Source of the DNA: Betaproteobacteria bacterium
Lineage (GTDB): Bacteria > Pseudomonadota > Gammaproteobacteria > Burkholderiales > Casimicrobiaceae
Assembly: GCA_016717855.1 (NCBI GenBank)
Contig: JADKEV010000048.1
Coordinates: forward strand, 1-38,908
DNA length: 38,908 nt
Direction: 5' to 3'
Shown piece after piece: positions 32,937 through 38,908 of this stretch. The notes beneath the pieces were generated by a model, which saw only the letters and a list, made by a program, of their open reading frames with translations, did not search any database and was not told the DNA's origin. A program made the position numbers and the translations under genes. The number at the start of each line of letters is the position of its first letter. Position 1 is the stretch's first letter.

Positions 32937-33971
32937 ATGAAATTGCTGGTGCTGGGCGGAACGCTCTTTCTGGGCCGTCACGTGGTCGAGCATGCGCTCG
33001 AACGGGGACACGCGGTGACGCTGCTCACGCGCGGCCGCACCAACCCGGAGCTGTTCCCGGAGGCCGAGCGGCTCATCGGCGACCGGGACGGCGATCTTGC
33101 CGCGCTGCGTGGCCGGACCTGGGACGCCGTGATCGACACGTGCGGGTATGTGCCGCGGATCGCCGGCGCGTCGGCGGCTGCGCTGAAGGATGCGGTGGGG
33201 CATTACACGTTCATTTCCAGCATCAGCGTCTACGCCGAACTGAATGCGCCGGGCGTCACCGAGGAGGCGCCGGTCAGCGTCCTTGCCGAGCCCACCGAGG
33301 AGATCGGCCCTGACTCCTATGGGCCGCTCAAGGCGTTGTGCGAAGCCGCCGTCGAGGCGCAGATGCCGGGGCGCGTGCTCAACGTCCGGCCCGGCCTGCT
33401 GGTCGGCCCCCACGATCCGTCGGGACGCTTCACTTACTGGGTCAGGCGGGTCGCGGTGGGCGGCGATGTGCTCGCGCCCGGCAACCCCGCAGCGCCGGTG
33501 CAGGTCATCGATGCGCGCGACGCCGCGGCATGGCTCGTGCGGTGCGCGGAAACGCAGGTCACCGGGGTGATCAACATGACCGGCCCCGGGGCTCCGATGC
33601 CGATGAACGCCGTGCTCGATGCGTGCCGCCGCACGCTGCAGCCCGGCGCGCGGTTTACCTGGGTCGGCGAAGAGTTCCTGCTCGAGTACAAGGTCGCGCC
33701 ATGGACCGAACTGCCGCTGTGGCTGCCGACCGCCGAAGGGGGCGTCATGTCGGTTGCCATCGACCGCGCGCTGGCGACCGGCCTCGCTTTCCGGCCACTC
33801 GCGGACACGATACGCGACACGTTCGACTGGCAGGCGCAACTCGGGGCGAATCCGCCGCCGGCGCTCAGCATCGGCGCCAAGCCCAGGCCGCAGATCGGCC
33901 TGGCGCCCGAACGGGAACAGGAACTCCTGCGGGCTTGGCGGGCGCATGCGCCCGCCGGCCAGCCGGCGTAG
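32937..33971 (+). CDS. NAD-dependent epimerase/dehydratase (extended SDR)
   Basis: This is a 344-residue nucleotide-binding oxidoreductase. The Rossmann start LVLGGTLFLGRHVVE carries a GGTxFLG loop. SSISVY (94-99) and Tyr128-x-x-x-Lys132 (YGPLK) supply the active site. The C-terminal half varies in the family and sets the substrate, which cannot be read; sugar-nucleotide or related compounds are likely. It begins 42 bases after queG with GGGAGGA upstream. Nothing ties it to a pathway in the window. Confidence 0.85.
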   Translation: MKLLVLGGTLFLGRHVVEHALERGHAVTLLTRGRTNPELFPEAERLIGDRDGDLAALRGRTWDAVIDTCGYVPRIAGASAAALKDAVGHYTFISSISVYAELNAPGVTEEAPVSVLAEPTEEIGPDSYGPLKALCEAAVEAQMPGRVLNVRPGLLVGPHDPSGRFTYWVRRVAVGGDVLAPGNPAAPVQVIDARDAAAWLVRCAETQVTGVINMTGPGAPMPMNAVLDACRRTLQPGARFTWVGEEFLLEYKVAPWTELPLWLPTAEGGVMSVAIDRALATGLAFRPLADTIRDTFDWQAQLGANPPPALSIGAKPRPQIGLAPEREQELLRAWRAHAPAGQPA

Positions 33972-33990
33972 CGGCGGAGCGCCCGACCAC

Positions 33991-34896
33991 TCAGCCTTCG
34001 GCCCGACGGCAATGCGTGACTATCTCGTCGGCGATGCGCGGCAACAGCGGCACTGGAAAATCGTGCCCCATCCCGGCGACGACGGATAGCGCCGCGGCGC
34101 CGCCGCCCGCGCGTATCGCCTGCGCCGTGTCCTGACCGCAAGCCGGCGGTATCAGCGGATCCTCGTCGCCGTGGATGACCAGCGTCGGCGTCCTGATCCG
34201 GCTGACGATAGCGCTCCGGTCGTCGCTCGCCGCGACGGCCAGCAGCTGGCGCATGCCGCCCTCCGGATGGTTGGAGCGCAGGACGTGGCGCTCGCAGATT
34301 TCACGCAATGCCTTCGGATCCGGCGGATAAGTCCTGCTGCCGATGATCCGCAGCACGGTCATCATCCGCTCGATCGCGCCTTCCACGTCGCCCGGCTTCG
34401 CCGGCGGCCGCAGCAGTGCGCGCCGGGTCTTCCACTTCGGTTGCGGCAGGCTGCGGCGGCCGGTGGTGGACATGATCGACGTCAGGCTCGCCGCGTTGCC
34501 CGGAAACTGCGCCGCCACGTTCTGGGCAATCATCCCACCCATCGACGCGCCGACCAGATGCGGGCGCCGCAGGCCCAGCGCCTCGATCAGCCCCGCCGTG
34601 TCGCGCGCCATGTCGTCGATCCGGTACGGCGCGCGCACGGGGAGGCGCGCCATGAACCGCAGGAACTGGACCGGGATGTTCGGCACGCCGAAGTGATCGA
34701 GATGGCTCGACAACCCGATGTCGCGATTGTCGAAACGGATCACGCGGAAGCCGCGAGCGACCAGCAGCTCGCACAACGCGTCGGGCCACATGATCATCTG
34801 CATCGACAGGCCCATCACCAGCAGGATGGGCGGATGCTCGTCGTGGCCCAGCGATTCGTAATGCAGGGACAGGCCGTTGGCCTGGACGTCGGGCAT
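33991..34896 (-). CDS. alpha/beta hydrolase, downstream member of the neutral-lipid operon
   Basis: This is a 301-residue serine hydrolase. An N-terminal strand pattern (ANGLSLHYESLG, then PPILLVMGLSMQMIMW) leads to the nucleophile elbow VGASMGG with Ser118. The Asp of the triad is likely in VIHGDEDPLIPP and the His in GMGHDFP. A cap region lies in between (KWKTRRALLRPPAKP). I chose the ATG at 34894-34896, 11 bases after the previous stop. It probably acts on an ester made or used by the operon, but no substrate is shown. Confidence 0.86.
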   Translation of the reverse strand: MPDVQANGLSLHYESLGHDEHPPILLVMGLSMQMIMWPDALCELLVARGFRVIRFDNRDIGLSSHLDHFGVPNIPVQFLRFMARLPVRAPYRIDDMARDTAGLIEALGLRRPHLVGASMGGMIAQNVAAQFPGNAASLTSIMSTTGRRSLPQPKWKTRRALLRPPAKPGDVEGAIERMMTVLRIIGSRTYPPDPKALREICERHVLRSNHPEGGMRQLLAVAASDDRSAIVSRIRTPTLVIHGDEDPLIPPACGQDTAQAIRAGGGAAALSVVAGMGHDFPVPLLPRIADEIVTHCRRAEG

Positions 34897-34907
34897 CGAG
34901 GTCCCGG

Positions 34908-35696
34908 TCAGAAAAAGCGGTGGGCCGGCCGCGCGGGATCCTGGTAAAGCAACTGCCGCCAGCCCGCCCGGTGAAACTTCGACCACGCGCCTTCCGGCTG
35001 TGCCAGGCGATCAGCCATCGCATAGAGAGCCGCCGGGTTCATCCCCAGTCCGATATGGCTGGCCTGCACTTCGATGTTCTCCGCATGCGTGGCTTCTTCC
35101 TGGAGCGACAGCGGCCAGGCGACGACGCCGTCGCTGCGGCTGAATATCGACGTCGTGGGGACCGGCGGCGCTTCGCGCAGATGCGCGAGCAGTTCGGGGT
35201 CGTCGAGCTTGTGGCCGCTGGCGAATTCGTAGAGCCGCCACGCATTGGTCGCCTTCGGATCGCCGGTGAACGGCGTGCCCAGCGTGATCACCGCGCGCAC
35301 GGCATCCGGCAGCGCCTTCGCGAACTCCCGCGCGTAGACGCCGCCCAGGCTCCAGCCGATCAGGCTCACCTTGCGGCCGGTGTCCCGATGGATCTGCAGC
35401 ACCCGCTCGACGCTCTTGCGGACCACGCCTTCGCGCGGACCGAAGTTCAGGCCGAGATCCCAGCCGTACGTGTCGTAGCCCTGCGCCTTCAGGAAGTTGC
35501 GCAGCAGGACGGTCGACAGATCGCCGGCAGCGAGTCCCGGGAAGACGATTACCGCGTGGCCGTCGCCTGCCGGCGCCATCCGGAGCATGGGCCACGCGGC
35601 GAGCGCGGCGCCCCATTCCAGCGGGGCGCGCCACTCCATCGCCAACAAGAAGACGCCGGGGGGCTTGAGCACCCCGAGCGGGTCGGCATTGTTCAT
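34908..35696 (-). CDS. alpha/beta hydrolase, lipase-like
   Basis: This is a 262-residue hydrolase with the nucleophile elbow LIGWSLGGVYA (Ser116), an oxyanion region VIVFPGLAAGDLST, and a likely Asp in FSRSDGVV and His in ASHIGLG. The layout resembles small lipases that act on long-chain esters. The ATG at 35694-35696 has AGGAGG four bases before it, a short spacing; a frame extending 29 residues further upstream lacks family sequence. It lies 79 bases after the wax ester synthase gene, so neutral lipid turnover is a reasonable guess. Confidence 0.83.
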   Translation of the reverse strand: MNNADPLGVLKPPGVFLLAMEWRAPLEWGAALAAWPMLRMAPAGDGHAVIVFPGLAAGDLSTVLLRNFLKAQGYDTYGWDLGLNFGPREGVVRKSVERVLQIHRDTGRKVSLIGWSLGGVYAREFAKALPDAVRAVITLGTPFTGDPKATNAWRLYEFASGHKLDDPELLAHLREAPPVPTTSIFSRSDGVVAWPLSLQEEATHAENIEVQASHIGLGMNPAALYAMADRLAQPEGAWSKFHRAGWRQLLYQDPARPAHRFF

Positions 35697-35775
35697 CCAT
35701 CCTCCTGCAACTCGTTCGTGTTCCGCCGGCCTGGTCCGGCCGGTCGTTGCTGCGCTGACTTTGCTCCGGTGCCGA

Positions 35776-37338
35776 TTATGCACGTTTTTTCCGCGCTGCC
35801 GGCTTTACGCGCAGCGGCTTGTCCGCTTGCGCCGTGTCGGACTCGACAATCGCCAGCAACTCCCGGTGCGCGGCCTGCAAGTGTTCCGCGAACTCCGGCA
35901 GCCTGGTCACCGCCTTCGGGCACGCGACCAGTCCATAGTCCATCGAGCCGTTGTAGCTGACGATCGTGATGTTGAGCGCGAGCCCGTGGATGACGATGGA
36001 AACAGGATAGTAGGCGCGCATCGTCGCGCCGGCCATGTACATCGGCACCTGCGGGCCGGGAACGTTGGACAGGAGCATGTTCGCGATCACCGGAATGCGC
36101 TCGGTGGCCACCGCAGTCCGGTACAGCGGGGTGATCACGCTCATCAACCATGGCACCCCGAGCGATGGCATGTCGGTCGGAATCATGCTCTTGACGCCGC
36201 CGGTGATCGCCTTTGCCTTCGCGCTCGAGGCGACGATCGCGGCCAGGCGCATGCGCGGGTCCTTGATATGGGTGGCCATGTTCACCAGCATCATCGTCAC
36301 CAGGTTGCCGTGCGCGTCGTCGCCCGGCGCGCGCAGGCTGGCCGGCACGGCGCAGATCATGGGCTTGGCGAACAGGGACTTGTCGCCGGCGAAATAGCGC
36401 CGCATCGCCGCGGCGCAGGTGGCCAGCGCGACATCGTTGAGCTTGGCGCCGAAGTGCCGCGCGATGGCCTTGGCTTCCGCCAGCGGAATGCGCATGCCGA
36501 CGAAATTCCGCGCGGGGCCGATGGTCACATTGAACGGCGTCCGCGGTCCGAACGCGATGCCGCCGGGAATCTTCTCCAGCAGCGACTTGGCGATGCTCTC
36601 CAGCGAGTCCCCGGGCTTGTGCCCGGCCACGCGGGGAATGCTGGTGCCCTGCTCCGAGGGCGCGCCGGCCTTCTTCGCCTCCGATGGACTGAGCAATGCG
36701 ACGCCGGCGCCGCGCGCCAGCCGGAGCACGCCGGGGACGGCCTTGATGATCTGCCCGTACTGCGCCACCGTGTGGCGAAAGGCGGCGCCGAGCAGCTTCG
36801 CGGTCGATGGGGCGCGCCGTGCCGCCGCGCGCCGTCCGGGCGCGGGAACGACGCGCGGGACGGGCCCGGGATCGAGCGTCGCCTGCGCCAGCGCGACGCC
36901 GCCCTGGCCATCGAGCGCCGCGTGGTGAATCTTGGCGTAGAACCCGACCAGGCCGCCCTGCACGCCTTCGATGACCGTGAACTCCCACAGCGGCCGATCG
37001 CGATCGAGCATCCCCTCGTGCAGCCTGGCCACGGCGGCCTCGAGTTGCGCCTGCGTGCCCGGCCGGGGCAGCACCAGCCGCTTGATGTGATGGCCGAGGT
37101 CGGGCCGCTCGTCCTTGACCCACACCGGATTCGCGATGTCGAGCGGCATGAACGCGAGCTTGCGCGAAAACAGCGGCGCCATGTGCATGCGCCCCTCGAT
37201 GTGCGCGCGGATGTTGTTGAAGAAGCTGCCGCGGTGGCCCTTGGGCTTTTCGAACAACATCAGGCTGCCCACGTGCATGGGCATCTCCGGCGTTTCCAGA
37301 TACAGGAACAGTGCGTCGAGCGCGCTCAGGTGTTGCAT
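35776..37338 (-). CDS. wax ester synthase/diacylglycerol acyltransferase (WS/DGAT)
   Basis: This is a 520-residue bifunctional acyltransferase that esterifies fatty alcohols or diacylglycerol with acyl-CoA, making wax esters or triacylglycerol as storage lipid. The catalytic motif HHAALDG lies at residues 138-144. The family start MQHLSALDALFLYLETPEMP and the C-terminal SNVPGPQVPMYMAGA, GLALNITIVSYNG and MDYGLVACPK segments are all present. GGAGGAA precedes the ATG at 37336-37338, which decides the start. The tail is Lys/Arg-rich. It leads an operon with two hydrolases. Confidence 0.93.
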   Translation of the reverse strand: MQHLSALDALFLYLETPEMPMHVGSLMLFEKPKGHRGSFFNNIRAHIEGRMHMAPLFSRKLAFMPLDIANPVWVKDERPDLGHHIKRLVLPRPGTQAQLEAAVARLHEGMLDRDRPLWEFTVIEGVQGGLVGFYAKIHHAALDGQGGVALAQATLDPGPVPRVVPAPGRRAAARRAPSTAKLLGAAFRHTVAQYGQIIKAVPGVLRLARGAGVALLSPSEAKKAGAPSEQGTSIPRVAGHKPGDSLESIAKSLLEKIPGGIAFGPRTPFNVTIGPARNFVGMRIPLAEAKAIARHFGAKLNDVALATCAAAMRRYFAGDKSLFAKPMICAVPASLRAPGDDAHGNLVTMMLVNMATHIKDPRMRLAAIVASSAKAKAITGGVKSMIPTDMPSLGVPWLMSVITPLYRTAVATERIPVIANMLLSNVPGPQVPMYMAGATMRAYYPVSIVIHGLALNITIVSYNGSMDYGLVACPKAVTRLPEFAEHLQAAHRELLAIVESDTAQADKPLRVKPAARKKRA

Positions 37339-37661
37339 GCGGGTTCCTCCGTGCCGGCGCCGGACTCCGGCACCGAGCGGCATTCTGGCACGATCCCCGG
37401 TGCGGCGACGTACTGGGTCGAAACTGGTGCCGCGCGCTTGCTGGTGGTCGCGGCAGTGGTGCTGTTTTCGCAACGCCGGCGCGGCCTTCACCCTCATGCG
37501 CACGCAGCCGCCGCGCTTTGCGGGCATCGTCTGCTATGATCGACGCCAGAAAAAAGAGGACGGCCGTATTGCCTGGCCGAATGCAACCTGAGCTTGTTGG
37601 TGCCCGTTCTTGGCACGCTGGACGAAATAGCCTGCGTCGGCTCGACTGGAAGGAGATACTC
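37339..37661. other. intergenic region between divergent WS/DGAT and DUF3365 genes
   Basis: This is 323 bases without a gene. On the plus strand TGC-TATGAT (37532-37540) is an extended -10 promoter element that would start transcription near 37547. GGAAGGAG at 37648-37655 is the ribosome site of the next gene. The ribosome site of the WS/DGAT gene lies at the left edge. I see no terminator, repeat or other signal. Confidence 0.5.
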
Positions 37662-38384
37662 ATGCGCCTGCGATCAAGATTCAACCTCTGGCTGGGCGCC
37701 GTGCTCGCGCTGGGCGTCGCGGCCGCCGGGACGGTCACCTACGGCCTGTTGCATCGCGACGCGCGCGACCAGGTCGTGCAGACGGCGAGCCTGCTGATGG
37801 CGGCCGCGGAGGCCACCCGCTCCTACACCACGGAGTTCATCAAGCCCCACCTCGACCAGCGCCTGGATGTCGAATTTCTGCCGCAGACCGTTCCCGCATT
37901 CGCCGCGACCGAGACGATCATCGCCTTGCGCAAGCAGTTTCCCGAGTTCACGTACAAGGAGGCGGTGCTCAATCCGACCAACCCGCGTGACCGCACCAGC
38001 GACTGGGAGGCGGACATCGTGAACATCTTCCGCGCCGACACGGCGCGGACCCAGATCGTCGGCGAACGCTCGCAAGGCCCGATGCAGGCACTGTACTTCG
38101 CCAAGCCGATCAAGATCAGCAATCCGACATGCCTGACTTGTCACAGCACCGCGGCGACGGCACCCGCGTCGATGATCAAGCTCTACGGCGAAGCAAACGG
38201 CTTCGGCTGGAAGCAGGACGAAATCATCGGCGCGCAGATTGTGACAGTCCCGTTGTCGTTCGCCGACAAGGCCGCCGACCGCACCTTCGCGATCCTGCTG
38301 GGCGCATTCGTCCTGCTTGCCCTGCTGGCGCTGGGCACGGGCAACCTGCTGCTCGGCAAAACCGGCCCGAGCGCAGCGCGTTGA
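37662..38384 (+). CDS. DUF3365 (Tll0287-like) c-type heme sensor-domain protein
   Basis: This is a 240-residue membrane protein. An N-terminal helix (about residues 9-29) is followed by a periplasmic DUF3365 domain with the heme motif CLTCH at 157-161, then a C-terminal helix (about 208-232) and a short cytoplasmic end. In the family this domain is often the sensor part of larger kinases or chemoreceptors; here no output domain is attached. A covalently bound heme c could sense redox state or a gas ligand. The ATG at 37662 follows GGAAGGAG. The stop overlaps the start of the caspase gene, which suggests a joint system. Confidence 0.86.
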   Translation: MRLRSRFNLWLGAVLALGVAAAGTVTYGLLHRDARDQVVQTASLLMAAAEATRSYTTEFIKPHLDQRLDVEFLPQTVPAFAATETIIALRKQFPEFTYKEAVLNPTNPRDRTSDWEADIVNIFRADTARTQIVGERSQGPMQALYFAKPIKISNPTCLTCHSTAATAPASMIKLYGEANGFGWKQDEIIGAQIVTVPLSFADKAADRTFAILLGAFVLLALLALGTGNLLLGKTGPSAAR

Positions 38385-38908
38385 GCGCGGCGGCACAAAG
38401 TGCGGGCCGGTTCCTGCCTGGCGGCAAGCGCAGCCAGGTGGTTGCCGGCATCGACGCCGCAGGCCGGACCGGCAACCGCGGCGGGCGTTCGCGTTTTCTT
38501 TCCTACGTGCTCGCCCTGCTGGCGACCGTGCTGCAGGTCATCTCCCCGGTCGGGGCTGCCCAGACTCCGGTCGACGGAACGGCAGCCGACGCGCGCTTCG
38601 CCGGCGAGCACCGCGTCGCGCTGGTGATCGGCAATGGCCGCTACGCGGCGTCGCCGCTGATCAACCCGGTCAATGACGCCCGCGCGATGGGCCAGACGCT
38701 GCGGGCGCTTGGTTTCCACGTCAGCCTGCTCGAAGACGCCACGATGAAACAGATGACGGACGCGGCGCGGGAGTTTGGCGACACGCTGCAGCGGGGCGGC
38801 GTGGGACTGTTTTTCTACGCCGGCCACGGCATGCAGATCAAAGGCCGCAATTACCTGATCCCGATCGGCGCCGATATCCAGCGCGAAGACGAAGTTTCGT
38901 TCAACGCG
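38381..38908 (+). CDS. caspase family protein (peptidase C14), N-terminal part, cut by window end
   Basis: An open frame of 176 codons runs off the window. A signal peptide or anchor (about residues 37-60, FLSYVLALLATVLQVISPVG) is followed by the caspase p20 start RVALVIGNGRYA, PLINPVNDARAMGQTLRALGF, and YAGHGMQIKGRNYLIP with the catalytic His149. The Cys lies beyond the end. There is no ATG: a TTG at 38381 overlapping the preceding stop (TTGA), or a GTG at 38438, could serve. Bacterial caspase homologues cleave after basic or acidic residues and are often part of signalling or stress systems. Confidence 0.85.
   Translation, partial: MSAAAQSAGRFLPGGKRSQVVAGIDAAGRTGNRGGRSRFLSYVLALLATVLQVISPVGAAQTPVDGTAADARFAGEHRVALVIGNGRYAASPLINPVNDARAMGQTLRALGFHVSLLEDATMKQMTDAAREFGDTLQRGGVGLFFYAGHGMQIKGRNYLIPIGADIQREDEVSFNA

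Noticed and set aside
1..38908. CRISPR arrays, tRNA or rRNA genes, insertion sequences, att sites
   Set aside because: No spaced direct repeats, tRNA-like folds, transposase or integrase motifs, or flanking inverted repeats were seen on reading through.

Overview
The window is high-GC DNA from a proteobacterium, most likely a betaproteobacterium. Four things point there: the ccoNOQP-ccoG-fixH-fnr gene order, a betaproteobacterial proteasome homologue (BPH), an exosortase H pair, and the general protein style. I cannot name a genus. I see no tRNA, rRNA, CRISPR array, transposase or prophage gene. Genes are tightly packed; the longest gap between genes is 323 bases (37339-37661).

Layout. 1-5056 holds housekeeping genes: an RDD protein end, an EamA exporter, two small lipoproteins, inorganic pyrophosphatase, tRNA hydroxylase TrhO, a gamma-carbonic anhydrase-like protein and one unrecognised protein. 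5135-15939 is a microaerobic respiration island: fnr, the cbb3 oxidase operon ccoN-O-Q-P-ccoG-fixH plus a small Cys-rich membrane protein, the copper ATPase ccoI running in frame into ccoS, a TauE/SafE-like membrane protein, and two UspA proteins (the second ends at 16560). Three FNR boxes tie the island together (5967, 12491, 15359). Two of the boxes fit class II activator geometry well, one of them in both directions; the third (5967) fits less clearly.

16676-22660 holds proS, a lytic transglycosylase, gluQ, and a protein quality control group: BPH, hslO (Hsp33), a PaiB-like FMN protein and hslR (Hsp15). 22681-26962 is an AapJQMP amino-acid ABC transporter, divergent from an acyl-CoA synthetase. 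28841-30046 is the exosortase H pair. 30100-32894 holds a Tat-exported amidase, tsaE and, divergently, queG. After an SDR epimerase comes a minus-strand neutral-lipid operon: a wax ester synthase/DGAT and two alpha/beta hydrolases. The window ends with a c-type heme DUF3365 sensor protein overlapping the start of a caspase-like protein cut by the window edge.

Three genes (ccoO, the lytic transglycosylase and aapQ) are each broken by what looks like loss of one base from a run of three G or C. That pattern suggests sequencing or assembly error rather than gene decay. The points most worth a second look are the BPH/Hsp33/Hsp15 grouping, the heme-sensor/caspase pair, the ccoI-ccoS in-frame join and the FNR circuit.
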